From Tuctoria greenei (taxonomy: Eukaryota; Streptophyta; Magnoliopsida; Poales; Poaceae), in contig JAYESD010000001.1 in the NCBI GenBank assembly GCA_036927565.1, positions 282,917,560-282,981,559 of the forward strand: a stretch of 64,000 nucleotides of DNA, written 5' to 3'. Shown here piece by piece: positions 1-10,670 of this stretch. Every line of letters begins with the position of its first letter. The first letter of the stretch is position 1. The position numbers were made by a program, and so were the translations under genes. A model generated the notes under the pieces. It ran no database searches and was not told where the DNA came from. It was given only the letters and a program-made list of their open reading frames with translations.

Positions 1-708
1 ACTTGCCTTGCTCTTGCTGTTGATTAGGATCAAAGCCTTCAAACTCTTGGTGTTGTACGTCCTCCGCGGCACTTTCTAGCGCAAATCCGTCTAATCCACA
101 CAATAAACAAACAAGACAAGAAACGCAATCAAAGAGTGCACAAAATATTACTCAATATGACATGGCATGCATGGTTAATGCAAATGCAAGGTAGAACTTG
201 TTACTAGATTGCTTTTAATGATCACTAACTAGTTCTAATGGCTTTTAACAAGTTTATACAGGTTTGGATTTGATTAGATCAAATTTTAGAATTAATTCAA
301 CACAATTTAACCAGAAAGATCGGACTAGACTGCTAGGGACCAGACAAGTCCGCCCTCTACGAGATCAGCGGGTTAGGGTTTTCTAGATCAACGTAAATTT
401 GGAGATTAGGGGTTGAATTCACGTAAGGAAAAGAGAATAGAAGGTATACCAGGTGTTTAGGACTCCAATGAATCAAGAAACTTGGAGGTAACACTTGGAT
501 CTTGGTGATCTAGGGTTGGGGATGAACTTTGAGATGAATTGGTGGTGAAGGACGAAAGCTTGGTGGAGATCTTGATCCTCTTTCGTTTCCTCCTCTTCTT
601 CTTCTTGCTTGGGATCTTCTCCTCCCTCCTTGATGGTGGCTCCCCACGAACTAGGGTTTGGGTGGGTGGAAAAGTGGCAAATAGATGTCAATCCAAGGGG
701 TGGGGCTG

Positions 709-716
709 TTTATATA
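709..716 (-). promoter_or_regulatory. Minus-strand TATA box of the truncated LTR
   Basis: The reverse complement reads TATATAAA. It lies about 550 bp inside the LTR start and just downstream, in element orientation, of the palindrome array, which fits a U3 core promoter. Confidence 0.5.
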
Positions 717-884
717 GAGGTGGAGACTAGGGTTAGATGGATTTCGAGTTTGGGATGAGTAGAGGCCGGTTTAGAGTCCCACATGGGCTCTAAAAGAGTT
801 AGGCACGACGTCCCTAGGCCCACTTAACATTAAACCCAAGAAATAAGTCGTAAAACAAAAGATCAACTCGGAGTCGCGAAATAT

Positions 885-1133
885 CGGACTAGTCCGAAGT
901 CGTCCAAAGAGAAAATCGGACAAGTCTGGTCAAACATCAGACAAGTCTGACTTTAAACAGAGAGGAAAATGGACAAGTCCACTGGAACACTAGACTAGTC
1001 CAGAAATGTCCAGGGACTTAGCAAATTTTCAAGGATTCTTGGATTACCGGACTAGTCCGCCCAAAATCGGACAAGTCCAAAAGTTTCCAGAGCAAAAATC
1101 GGATTAGTCCGCAGCAAAAATCGGACTAGTCCG
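885..1133. repeat. CGGACTAGTCCG palindrome array in U3
   Basis: Nine copies of a CGGAC(T/A)AGTCCG-type 12-mer occur between 885 and 1133, some with one or two mismatches. Two more lie near 320-350 on the other side of the TATA box. The perfect form is its own reverse complement; the CGGACAAGTCCG variant is the reverse complement of the CGGACTTGTCCG variant. The same motif fills the copia LTRs at 35161, 43383 and 51609. Confidence 0.8.
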
Positions 1134-1263
1134 CACTTTCCTGCATTTGAAGTGCGGTTTTGTTCCAAATAAATTTTAAACTCGATCCTCTTGTTGTGGT
1201 TTAATGTTTAAACATGTATATGAGTGTATGCAAGGCATGATGCATGAAAATGAGGGTGTAACA

Positions 1264-4195
1264 GATTCCGAACCTGCTCGACTTGCTAGGTGCACTCAAA
1301 CACCGCTTAGGGTGCTTTAAAAGGATACCTCTGTGGGTAATGGCGGTTCCTTCCCTTTGCACACCCTTAGCATTTGAGCCTCCAGCTTCCTTCTTGAGTG
1401 CCCACTCCACCCTCGACTTTGAGGTTCTTGACTCCTGCTCTAATGGATACATCCTTGCCTCCTTCCCGCATGGGGGATGTCTCATCCGTGCGGCGGCTTT
1501 TCGGCTGGGAGGACGAAGAGCGGCGGGATCTGATCTGTCCCGACTCCATACCACTGAAGTTGGAGGCGGGAGAGGTTGTCTTCTTCCAGGCGTATGCGTA
1601 CTCCAGGTTCGTTCCTCCCATTTCCTCCTTCCTGGTTACTCTGTTGGAGGTGCTTGGGCTCCAGCTTCATCATCTATCGCCAAACTCTCTAGTGGTGGCG
1701 GCGGTGTTCTCACACTTCTACAAGACGTTCGTCGGAGTTTATCTGAGTGTGCCGGTGTTCTGGCAGTTCTTCATGCTGAGGCGGACCGGGAAGAAGAAGA
1801 GAAAGTCAGACTTCCTCGGCGGCTTCTGCTTCCAGCACCGGGCACACAACCCCTCTAAGTACATTACTCTGCTTTCCTTGGCAAAGTGGCCCAACTGGCG
1901 GAGCGACTAGGTGATCGTACGCACCATCGCCCATGATAGCATGGTCTTGCCCATCGACTGGCCGGTGGTCAGGATGGCGGCCTGGAGGAACGCCTAGAGC
2001 TAGAGGCGGCATATACTTCAGTGATGGAGAGGATCCAATTCCTGGCGGACCACGACCTGTCAGATCTGGCGGTGATGGCTGACTTTGTTCACCATCGTCC
2101 GGCTCCTCTCCAGTACCATTGCCATCGTGCATGGCTCTACTTTGGGATTCAAGATGGCACCAGGTTGCTGAGGGGTCGCAACACGGAGGCGACCCATCAA
2201 GAGGTGTTTGATATAATGTCCAACGTGTGCGATGACCTGGTGTCACCAGACGTCTTCAACCTCCCGCGGGCTTGCCCACCGCTATGCTCAGACCAGGATC
2301 TTCAGGCGAAGGTGCTAAAGGAGATGCCCAACCTGGACGTGATCGGTCTTGCGCCGCGGCAGGTTGGTGATGAGAGTTGGGGCCTGGCCATCGTAGACCC
2401 TCTGGAGGAGTCTGCACCTTCTTCAGGATCCAAAGCTTCCAAAATGGCGGAGGCACCCTGTGTCGAGGGGGGGAAGGCAAGGCGCCAGCCTCTGACGTAG
2501 GCAAGGGGATGGCGTCGGTGCCCGACACAGGTAAGGGGAAAGCACCAGTCCCCGACACAGGGAAGGGGAAGGCTCCGGTGGATGAGATTGTGAAGGAGAA
2601 ACGCCCTTGGTCGCCTCCGAGGGCACAGCCGCAGGTGGCCTTTGCTCCAAGTCAATGTCCCCCGGTGTTCCCTTCTTCAGCATTAGGCATTGGCTGTTCT
2701 TCGGGGGGAGGCTCGGCCAGTCCAACGGTGGCTCCGCCGGCGTCAGTGGTCGCCACATTCTCCAGCATCCCTGTATTGCACTGGCGACAGCATCACATTG
2801 TGCCTCGCCTTCACCACTACAGGGGGCTCTGGCAGCGTCACACCTGCGGAGCCTCAGGCTAAAAGGCCTCGAGCCGACGTTGGCGCAGCTCGGGAGGAGG
2901 CTCCAGAAGTGGCTCTGTCGGAGTTGTTGGAGGCACACCGGCGCAGGGCGACAACATCGCCTATGGTTTTGGCGAAGGCCCAGCCGAGATGGCCTCACCT
3001 GTTGGGCCATCGTCAGGGCCCGCTGCTTCAGGGTCCCCGAAAGTGGAGGCTCGCTAGAGCTTCTGGAGACTTCAGTAAGGCATTCTTACCAATTGCTTGC
3101 TCTATTATCTTGCTTGCCTTTGTTGATTGGTAAGGGCTTGATCTTGATTTGCAGGGCTACGTCGGCCTTGTGACGCCCTTATCATCGGGGGTAGTACCCC
3201 AGGGTGCTTCGGAGGTGGCCGAAGAGGTTGTGACTATGCCGGCGGGGCAGCCCGCCAAGCTTGTTCAGGGGAGCGCTGCTCTGGTGTCTGTGTCCAACAC
3301 AGTATCCTACTATGTCTCCATTTGTCACGCTGGGGGCACCTTCGGCCGTCGTGCCGGAGGCTCCCCCGATCATCGCACTAGAGGCTCCCCCGGCCGTCGC
3401 GCCAGAGGTTCCCCTGGCTATTGTGCCAAAGACTCCCCTGGCCGTCGCATCGGAGGCTCCCCCACCCATCGCGCTAGAGGCAATGTTGGAGTCGACTCAA
3501 TGGGCTAAAGGCTTGGCCTCCACTGCTGTTGATTCTGTAGGTGGCTCCTTGAGTGTTGACAGTTCTACAGCTTTGGGTGGGACCACAACTCCTGCTCAGT
3601 CCCCGGGGGCAAGATCCCTGGTTCTGGTGGCCTCGCCTTCACCACTACGGGAGGAAGAGGTCCCCGAGATGGTCGTCGGGCGACCTTCCCTAACTTCAGC
3701 ACAGCCGAAGCACCTCTCTGACATCATGGACTTGACGCAGTCTAGCATCCTTCAGGTGCAATCCAACTTCCGCCAGGTGCAGGGAGCTCTCGCCGTGGAG
3801 TGGGAGAAGCTGCGTGTCGAGGACGAGCGCCTCCGAGGCTGGGAGGACCTTCTGAGGTCCAGGGTCATTGAGGCAAAGGCGAAATACCAGAAGGAGAGCA
3901 AGGAGCTGGAGCTAAGGCACCGCTTGGTGAAGGCCACAGACGGCCTGACCCAGAAGATTCTGAGTGATGTCAAGGCCGTAAGCGACACAGCTGACGCTCG
4001 CCTGCGTGCCCTTGAAGAAGGTCTAGAGGCCCTGAGTTGCCAAGAAGCCGTTGTTGCCAAGAGGGAGGCTGCTGTTGCCGAACAAGAGGTGGCAGCTCAG
4101 GCAATAATTGCCCGGGCCGAGGCCGATCGGGACAGGCTGCAGTCCCGCCTTGAGGACCTTAAAGCCCGGGAGGGTGATTTTGTTACTTCTGGCCA
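1264..4195 (-). mobile_element. Relic of a Ty3/gypsy element, antisense-ORF region (unit A)
   Basis: This stretch matches 20978-23900 of unit B almost end to end. It consists of the 3' internal region of a gypsy element lying on the minus strand, so the element's antisense extra ORF reads on the plus strand. The 3' LTR present in unit B (19537-20634) is not visible here because the LTR insertion at 1-1263 has replaced the left side. Gag, pol and the 5' LTR are absent. Frameshifts and stops show it is dead. Confidence 0.75.
1443..2500 (+). pseudogene. Antisense ORF, N-terminal half (gypsy-type transposon domain), broken
   Basis: From the ATG at 1443 the frame reads through a segment rich in hydrophobic residues (about 1560-1750, with the cores ISSFLVTLLEVLGLQLHHL and SLVVAAVFSHF). 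I recognise this as the plant 'putative gypsy type transposon' domain (Pfam PF04195 family) found in extra ORFs of grass gypsy elements. A stop at 1908-1910 ends the first frame. Homology resumes in another frame at 2021 (core QFLADHDLSDLAVMADFVHH), the usual next block of this family, and degenerates after about 2480. The biochemical role of this protein is unknown. It is a pseudogene with at least one frameshift. Confidence 0.7.
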
Positions 4196-4232
4196 TTGTA
4201 AGGTAGGCTATTTACAACGCTGGCCATCGTAA
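3155..4232 (+). pseudogene. Antisense ORF, C-terminal coiled-coil half
   Basis: This follows a probable intron at 3075-3154 (donor GTAAGG, acceptor TTGCAG), which is conserved at 22760-22841. The longest open frame is 3261-4232. Its first half is low complexity, with repeated alanine/proline units such as PEAPPIIALEAPPAVAPE-like blocks. Its second half, from about 3730, is a strongly charged coiled coil rich in E, K, R, A and L with heptad-like spacing. This two-part layout (conserved N-terminal domain, intron, coiled coil) matches the antisense ORF of the complete gypsy element at 55561-58843. The last residues run into the CACTA-like terminal sequence, so the natural stop is lost. Confidence 0.6.
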
Positions 4233-4271
4233 TTTAGTTTAGCTGTTGTAAAGGACGAATTTCTTGTAGTG
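4185..4271. mobile_element. CACTA-like transposon terminus
   Basis: The block ends TTTCTTGTAGTG at 4260-4271, the reverse complement of CACTACAAGAAA, a terminal inverted repeat common in plant CACTA (En/Spm) elements. Just inside are short related units (GGCCATTGTAA, GGCCATCGTAA, AGCTGTTGTAA), as expected for CACTA subterminal repeats. It abuts the gypsy relic without a gap. I did not find the opposite end. The unit B copy ends TTTCTTGTAGTT, so one terminal base has changed. Confidence 0.5.
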
Positions 4272-4410
4272 ATACCTAGACCATCAAAAAATAGCTGACA
4301 GATATTCAATAAAATAACAACACATTTCATCAGAGTCACACACACACACACCACATTGCAGATTGAAATGAGGTACCATGCATTGTTATATTTAGATTTC
4401 CATATCTATG

Positions 4411-5480
4411 TAACATTTAGATTTCCATATCTATGGTTATTATGACATTAAGTATAGGTATCATAAAAATCGTCTCTGATGGTAGTTAGGTACATGTACA
4501 TAGTCCTCTTTTATATATATCAGCAATAGCTGCCATAACAACATTATTCCACGAGAAACTTCCAGTCATCGGTGCACGACAAACTATGTTTTAATCTCTA
4601 CAAGTACACTGAAGACACATTAAAGTGGATTTTTATAGCTAACAAACCTTGATGATTTTGTGGTTCTAATTTAAAATTTTGTCAAATTTAATCCATCATA
4701 TCATCTTTCACATCAGAAGGAACAAATTTAAGTCTAAATGATTTTCTAACAATAATGTTCCACCAAAAATAGATTAATAACATAAGTCAAGAAACTCAAC
4801 AAAAATTGGTACACAAAACTTTAAGGGGGGGGGGGGGGAATTGGCCACCTTCATGAGGTTATTGTGTGTTGCCAACCATGGTGCACAAGAGAATGAGATA
4901 GAGATAGAATAGAGATAGAGGTACATATAGAGACTGATAGAGACAGTGATGCAGAGGTAGAGATAGAGATAGAAATAGAGTAGAGATAGAGGTAGAGAGA
5001 GGTAGAGATAGAGGTAGTGATAGAGATAGAGATAGAGACAGAGATAGAGATAGAGATAGAGATAGAGATAGAGATAGAGATAGAGATAGAGATAGAGATA
5101 GAGATAGAGATAGAGATAGAGATAGAGATAGAGATAGAGATAGATATAGGGATAGAGATAGAGATAGAGATAGAGATAGAGATAGAGAAAACTAGAAACG
5201 GGGATATAGAGATACATAAAGCTATAGATGAAGGTATAGAGATCGATGAAGCTAGAGATGGATATATAGAGATAGATTAAGTTAGAGATGACGACATAGT
5301 GATAGATGATGCTAGAGTTATACCTCAATTATAAATTGTTAGTTTATCTAGAGTTTTATTCTTAGTTTACTTATAGTATTGTGCTTCTATATAAGCACCA
5401 ACAACAATAACAAAAGAATACGTGCACATAGAGAAAAATATACACTCTATTTCATCATCACCAACAAGACCGGTAGAGCC
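4411..5480 (+). repeat. Ancient duplicate of the gene 5' region (module P1, unit A)
   Basis: The module begins with a GTAACATTTAGATTTCCAT-type block also found at 6013, and runs in the same order as the P2 region: GTTCCACCAAAAA near 4755, a GGCCAC(C/T)T block, an AGAGAT array, TATATAAGCACC and an ACCAACAAGACC leader. The resemblance to P2 ends at about 5478, close to where the gene's start codon would follow. It is therefore a promoter duplicate that has lost its gene. Unit B has the same module at 24110-25160. Confidence 0.7.
4886..5394 (+). promoter_or_regulatory. AGAGAT array plus TATA cassette P1, unit A
   Basis: An imperfect AGAGAT array (4886 to about 5280; nearly pure from 5020 to 5186) is followed by TATATAA at 5388-5394 within CTATATAAGCACC. 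A run of 14 G lies just upstream at 4825-4838 (six in unit B). No ORF follows the leader. Confidence 0.65.
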
Positions 5481-6007
5481 GAATAATTCCTTGGCTGGAA
5501 AAAAATCTCCATGGGAATCAAGTGGATAGCCATGGATTCACTTGGTCCATGCTCAACATTAATCTGGTTCGGGAATAGATTCAATGCCGCCGAACAAGCC
5601 CTAAATGTATGTTGAGTTGCAATGAGATTGGAAGGGGATGCTGAGGATTAAACATGATTGAATCTATACATGAATTATAGGTGATTGAATTATGTTCAAC
5701 CACCTCTAAATCTGAATGTGCAGGGAGATGGCAAGACCTAATCTAGAGTATGTTAACCATCGAGTAGGATAATGGTGTTCCTTGAACAGTGAAAGCTTTG
5801 CAAGCGTGCTTCATGCTGATAACATGCATTTGACGGAACCATCTCATGGAAACAAGGCTGCGAAGAGATCTGGAACGCATCCACATGATGTTTCTTTTTT
5901 AAACCTAATATATCTCTTTACCATATCTTTTCATACAGAAAGCCATGTCCAATATTTGAGAGTGGAAAAAATAATTGATACACCATATATCCCTATGCAC
6001 AAAGAAG
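5481..6007. other. Intermodule spacer, no gene
   Basis: This is AT-rich sequence of no recognised origin, conserved at about 25160-25690. An open frame around 5782-6021 starts at TTG, not ATG, has no family resemblance and is not supported as a gene. Confidence 0.4.
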
Positions 6008-6486
6008 TATGTAACATTTAGATTTCCATGTCTATGGTTATTATGACATTAAGTAGAGGTATCATACAAATCAGCTCTGATGGTAGCTAGGCACATAGTT
6101 CTCTTTCATGTAGATCGGAAATAGCCACAAATGTCAACATTATTCCACAAGAATCAGTCATTGGGTCCACAAGAAATTATTACTTAATCTCTACAAGTAC
6201 ATTGCACACATATTGAACTGGATTTTAGTTTATAGCTCACAAATCCTGATAATTTTGTGGTGCTAATTTAAATTTTCCTCAAGTTTGATCCGTCCTATCA
6301 CTGTTCACATCCGGAGGAACAAATTCAATTATAAATGATTTTCTAACAATGTTCCACCAAAAAATAAAAGATGATAATAATAATATAAAACAATAAATTC
6401 ATCAAAAACTAGTACACTAAACTTTAAGGAGGAAAATTGGCCAACTCCATGAGTTTCTTGTTTATTGTTGCAAACCACATTACACA

Positions 6487-6700
6487 AGAGATAGAGATAG
6501 AGATAGAGATAGAGATAGAGATAGAGATAGAGATAGAGATAGAGATAGAGATAGAGATAGAGATAGAGATAGAGATAGAGATAGAGATAGAGATAGAGAT
6601 AGAGATAGAGATAGAGATAGAGATAGAGATAGAGATAGAGATAGAGATAGAGATAGAGATAGAGATACATGTATAGATATGGTATTGTGATTCTATATAA
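6487..6700 (+). promoter_or_regulatory. AGAGAT array plus TATA cassette P2, promoter of defensin-like gene 1
   Basis: A perfect (AGAGAT)30 tract occupies 6487-6666 and the TATA box TATATAA is at 6694-6700, only 27 bp after the array. The start codon is 93 bp downstream of the TATA box, giving a 5' leader of roughly 60-65 bases. The tandem GAGA units resemble the GA-rich sites bound by plant BPC/GAGA-type factors, but such binding here is inference. Confidence 0.7.
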
Positions 6701-6792
6701 GCACCAGCATAAAGTAACAAGAGAATACATAAACATACAAAAAGAATACCTTTTCTTCATCATAACCAACAAGACCGAATTTTTGCTTACCC

Positions 6793-7288
6793 ATGGCCCT
6801 TATCAAGAGCAGAGGGACAAGGTTTATGTCCTTGGTCGTTGCTGTTTTCTTGTTTATTGCCATCATTTCCACCACCCTCCCATCTTGTCAAGCTGGGGCC
6901 ATGTGTAAGCACCCTTCCCTTGCTCAGTCTACTCCTATTTTTATTGTTGTTCTTAGTATAAAAATTCTACTTCAACAAGAAACTAGAGTTGTTATTCTAA
7001 CGATATTAATTTAAGAACATGAGAGTATATTTTTATACACTTAGTTTTCATATTAGTACTGAGCAAATAAAACATTATTTGATTTATATCATGTTGCGTG
7101 CAAGTGCAGGCTCCAAAGGGCGTCCCTGCTCACCACCACCGCCTGCGGATTACAGGGTCTTCAATCTAAAAGGCTGCACTAGTAAGAAATGTGGTGACGT
7201 ATGCGAAAAAGCGGACTTTCCAAGAAAAGGTTCATACTGTGCAAGTGCCAATCAGTGCGCTTGCAGACATCCAGATTCGAAAAAATAG
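6793..7288 (+). CDS. Small secreted cysteine-rich (defensin-like) peptide, gene 1
   Basis: Exon 1 is 6793-6904 and exon 2 is 7110-7288. The 205-bp phase-1 intron (donor GTAAGC, acceptor GTGCAG) completes a Cys codon across the junction. The predicted product has 96 residues. Residues 1-34 form a signal peptide (basic start, hydrophobic core 13-25, likely cleavage after SCQA). The mature part has eight cysteines at 38, 44, 60, 65, 69, 81, 87 and 89. The CxxxC (65/69) and CxC (87/89) pair is the signature of the cysteine-stabilised alpha-beta fold, with an extra pair (38, 44) ahead of it. A proline run (46-49) lies between. Plant defensin-like peptides act in antimicrobial defence or reproductive signalling; which applies here is unknown. 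A promoter cassette lies upstream and a polyadenylation signal downstream. Genes 2 and 3 are its paralogues. Confidence 0.8.
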
Positions 7289-7309
7289 AGTGCGCTAGCA
7301 GACATGATT

Positions 7310-7315
7310 AATAAA
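7310..7315 (+). terminator. Polyadenylation signal of gene 1
   Basis: AATAAA lies 22 bp after the stop codon and is conserved in genes 2 and 3. A second AATAAA-containing block lies about 45 bp further on. Confidence 0.6.
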
Positions 7316-7456
7316 ACAATATTGTAATGATGCATCCATTTGTTTGATGTGAGCACGTCAATAAACATGTCTTTCAGTTACCCCGTGCTTGTCCTGTGTT
7401 TTACTCCATGCAAACAAATGTCATGCTGAGTAATGACCATATTGGTCTTCCTTCTA

Positions 7457-7508
7457 CTCTCTCCGTCCTATGAACTAACCAGTAATAAATATTTATGGAC
7501 GGAGGGAG
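7457..7508. mobile_element. Stowaway-type MITE, internally deleted (unit A)
   Basis: Terminal inverted repeats CTC(C/T)CTCCGTCC and GGACGGAGGGAG are flanked by TA. Compared with the 76-bp copy in unit C (17054-17129), 24 bp just inside the left terminal repeat are missing. The same deletion is present at 9969-10020 and 27192-27243. Confidence 0.75.
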
Positions 7509-7711
7509 TATATAATGACGTTATAATTCCACATACTCACACATCAAAATTCAAACCGTTTGTAACCAATTTACGGGCTAGTGTATTTCACACCGTTTTG
7601 GACCCAAAATTGGACTTCCAAACAGACCCTTATGATATTAATAAGGTGTGTTCTGTAAAAAAGTCAGTTTATGTTATACAGCTCTCTTTGTCTTTGAGGA
7701 AAACTTGTATG

Positions 7712-7714
<3 letters not shown>

Positions 7715-7764
<50 letters not shown>
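7715..7764. repeat. TA dinucleotide microsatellite, unit A
   Basis: A nearly pure TA tract lies about 430 bp after gene 1. The equivalent tract occurs at 10224-10293 (interrupted), 17298-17340 and 27444-27473, so it is a shared locus with variable length. Confidence 0.9.
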
Positions 7765-7766
<2 letters not shown>

Positions 7767-8145
7767 GTAATATTTTCTCTTGTGTCCAGTGATTTAGATG
7801 TTCCTGTAGTGATTGAAATATATTGCCTCTTAAAAAGAAAATGAAGAACATGCGCACAAGAGAATTGAAAGGTGTATTTTTTATTGAATAATAAGCTCCA
7901 AGGATGCAAATCAATATGTCTTTATCTACTATACAAATGCAAAGTAAGTAAAAGATGAGTGCCCATCATACTTTTCTGGAGCTTCATGGGATGGAAAGGG
8001 TGTACATGACCCGAAAAATCAGGAAAATAGTGATGGTCAAGTACATAATCTACCATAGTCATTTTGATGCTGAGGAGCACCATGAGGAAGAAAGTCTATC
8101 CTTCTCGTTTTGTTGTGTAGTGTTGCCCAATCACAGTACACAAGA

Positions 8146-8715
8146 GATAGCGAAGTGATAGAGAAAGAGATAGAGATAGAGATACAACTAGAGATAGAGA
8201 TAGAGATAGAGATAGAGATAGAGATAGAGATAGAGATAGAGATAGAGATAGAGATAGAGATAGAGATAGAGATAGAGATAGAGATAGAGATAGAGATAGA
8301 GATAGAGATAGAGATAGAGATAGAGATAGAGATAGAGATAGAGATAGAGATAGAGATAGAGATAGAGATAGAGATAGAGATAGAGATAGAGATAGAGATA
8401 GAGATAGAGATAGAGATAGAGATAGATACAGATATAGAGATAGAGATAGAGATAGAGATAGAGATAGAGATAGAGATAGAGATAGAGATGGAGATAGAGA
8501 TAGAGATAGAGATAGAGATAGAGATAGAGATAGAGATAGAGATAGAGATAGAGATAGAGACAGAGATAGAGATAGAGATAGAGATAGAGATAGAGATAGA
8601 GATAGAGATAGAGATAGAGATAGAGATAGAGATAGAGATAGAGATAGAGATAAAGATAGAGATAGAGATAGAGATAGAGATACATGTATAGATATAGTAT
8701 TGTGTTTCTATATAA
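8146..8715 (+). promoter_or_regulatory. AGAGAT array plus TATA cassette P3, unit A (no gene)
   Basis: This is the longest hexanucleotide array in the window (8146-8682). It has shared interruptions, such as a GATACAGATATAG block near 8425 and AAAGAT near 8650. TATATAA follows at 8709-8715. The leader after GCACC resembles the gene leader for about 40 bp and then runs into AT-rich sequence with no ORF. Confidence 0.65.
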
Positions 8716-8970
8716 GCACCGATACAAAGTAATAAGAGAATAATGCCACGTTTGATAATTAGTTCACACATGACATGTCAATATCATACATTACGTATGT
8801 TGAGTTTAACAATAATAATTCATCAAGTAAAGGACTTATGGGTCTAAAGTAAAAGATACAACTCATAATTCAAAAAGTATTTGTAATTTTTTATATTGTC
8901 ATGAATTACCCAGCCTGAACGTGTAGCACCAAGCCAGATATACAGTCTGCAAACAAAACAAGACCGTAGT

Positions 8971-9930
8971 TGTCGGTGCCTGGCAAACCAGGTACCCCTA
9001 GGTACAAGGATGAAAGCACGCTGGGCCCCACTGCCCATGGGGGCGAGATCTAACATGGGCCTAGGGTGCCGCACAGCAAGCGGTGCAGCAGCGTCTCCCA
9101 TAGAGGGAAAGTCCGGCGCTACCACGTGGCCTGCAGTGCTGGGTCCACCGCCTTGCCGAGGGAAGGTCTGGCGTGTTCGCTAGGTCAGTGGCCCCGGACC
9201 TTCCCCCGTGGGGATAAGGTCCGGTGCAGCCACGTCCCCGGCAACTCTGGACCCGACCTCCCGGACCCGATCATCCCGCTAAGGGAAGGTCCGGGAGCTG
9301 CCACATGCCAGGCAGCACTGAGCCTGGGCCTTCCCTCGGAAGCGGAAGTAAAGGGAGGCATGCTCAGTGCGCCTAAGCTAGAAGGATGCGCACATTCAGT
9401 TAGGCAGGAGCTCGCACTCATAAGTCAAGAGGACAGTGGCCGGTCTTGTCATGTCTGGTCAGAGCCGAACTACTGTGTATGGCGGACCAATGAGAGTTCG
9501 CGACAACACAGACAAGACACGGTCGACCATGATGAGGGGCTATCTGTAGCCCTGCAGTAGGGCATGGCCAGGCAGCACATTGAAACCATTGTCAGGGGAT
9601 AGCATTTACTTCTAAATCTTAAGATCGATTTGGTTACTCCCGGGGCCACCTGTCGGGCCCTGGACCCCACCTATTAGCCGCTCGGCCTTGGACTATAAAA
9701 GGACCGCGCGGCCACGGATTCAGACAAGCTCTCTCAGACCCAAGAAATACAACACACAAACCACAATGGAGTAGGGTATTACGCTCATGCGGCCCGAACC
9801 ACGTAAAACCCTTGTGTTCATCATTCTCTGAGCTTGATCTTGCTAGGACTAGCCCCCCAAAAACACATCAAACCTCCGCGGACTGCTCCTGAGTAGGTCC
9901 GGGGGAGGTGTCAGTTTAGACACCTCGACA
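8971..9930 (+). mobile_element. 5' LTR of gypsy element A, first copy
   Basis: The LTR begins TGTCGGTGCC and ends CCTCGACA (960 bp), preceded by the target duplication GTAGT at 8966-8970. A TATA box (TATAAAA) is at 9694-9700. It is followed by the primer region TTTGGCGCGCC...AGGGGG at 9931-9951, after which the tandem duplication begins instead of gag. It is therefore an LTR with a primer site but no element behind it. The left flank is identical in kind to 28358-28607 in unit B, so this is the same insertion event. Confidence 0.9.
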
Positions 9931-9968
9931 TTTGGCGCGCCAAGTAGGGGGTATTGGTCTTCCTTCTA

Positions 9969-10020
9969 CTCTCTCCGTCCTATGAACTAACCAGTAATAA
10001 ATATTTATGGACGGAGGGAG
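9969..10020. mobile_element. Stowaway-type MITE, duplicate copy
   Basis: This is the same internally deleted MITE as at 7457, carried by the tandem duplication. Confidence 0.7.
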
Positions 10021-10219
10021 TATATAATGACGTTATAATTCCACATACTCACACATCAAAATTCAAACCGTTTGTAACCAATTTACGGGCTAGTGTATTT
10101 CACACCGTTTTGGACCCAAAATTGGACTTCCAAACAGACCCTTATGATATTAATAAGGTGTGTTCCGTAAAAAAGTCAGTTTATGTTATACAGCTCTCTT
10201 TGTCTTTGAGGAAAACTTG

Positions 10220-10277
<58 letters not shown>

Positions 10278-10670
10278 CATATATATATATATGGGTAATA
10301 TTTTCTCTTGTGTCCAGTGATTTAGATGTTCCTGTAGTGATTGAAATATATTGCCTCTTAAAAAGAAAATGAAGAACATGCGCACAAGAGAATTGAAAGG
10401 TGTATTTTTTATTGAATAATAAGCTCCAAGGATGCAAATCAATATGTCTTTATCTACTATACAAATGCAAAGTAAGTAAAAGATGAGTGCCCATCATACT
10501 TTTCTGGAGCTTCACGGGATGGAAAGGGTGTACATGACCCAAAAAATCAGGAAAATAGTGATGGTCAAGTACATAATCTACCATAGTCATTTTGATGCTG
10601 AGGAGCACCATGAGGAAGAAAGTCTATCCTTCTCGTTTTGTTGTGTAGTGTTGCCCAATCACAGTACACA

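Larger units (their letters stand above)
1..1263 (-). mobile_element. Truncated LTR of an unidentified LTR retrotransposon
   Basis: Read on the minus strand the fragment starts TGTTACACCC at 1263, a typical TG LTR terminus, and runs off the left edge of the window. A minus-strand TATA box lies at 709-716 and an array of CGGACTAGTCCG-like palindromes at 885-1133, as expected for U3. From 1264 the sequence aligns with unit B at 20978 onward (GATTC here, GATTT there), so this element inserted into the older gypsy relic of unit A. GATTC is the candidate right target duplication; its left partner is outside the window. No coding part is visible, so the superfamily is unknown. The LTR start differs from that of the copia element at 35161, so it is a different family. 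Confidence 0.7.
7441..9952 (+). repeat. Tandem duplication, first copy (period 2,512 bp)
   Basis: The segment starting ATTGGTCTTCC at 7441 starts again at 9953, directly after the gypsy primer site. It contains the deleted MITE, a TA run, cassette P3, the gypsy left flank, the 5' LTR and the primer-binding region. The two copies differ by few substitutions; most of the length difference is in the AGAGAT and TA arrays. Copy 1 ends GGGGGT at the same point where copy 2 continues into gag. Confidence 0.9.

Noticed and set aside
885..1133. Regularly spaced short repeats considered as a CRISPR array
   Set aside because: This is plant nuclear DNA, the repeats are 12-bp palindromes with variable spacing, and no cas genes are present.
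1201..1554. 117-codon minus frame at 1201-1554 and similar frames opposite the antisense-ORF relic
   Set aside because: Shadow frames; the plus frame carries the recognisable domain.
5782..6021. 79-codon frame conserved between 5782 and 25466
   Set aside because: Starts at TTG, and conservation reflects the near-identical DNA of the duplication, not selection on the frame.
7664..7914. Open frames with IYIYIY runs over the TA tracts
   Set aside because: Simple-sequence artefacts.
8037..8771. Long open frames encoding EIEIEI, ISISIS or YLYLYL repeats in the AGAGAT arrays (also at 4774-5328, 6329-6772, 10565-11173, 17619-18035, 26031-26507, 27746-28408)
   Set aside because: Five of the six frames of an AGAGAT tract have no stop codon, so long frames arise automatically. 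They have no start context or conserved flanking sequence.
9066..9560. Open frame of 164 codons in the gypsy LTR, repeated at 11468 and 28703
   Set aside because: It lies wholly within U3, and its recurrence is explained by LTR duplication. No domain resemblance.
8971..9930. Solo LTR interpretation of 8971-9930
   Set aside because: It retains a primer-binding region on its right and no right-hand target duplication; the tandem duplication explains it better.
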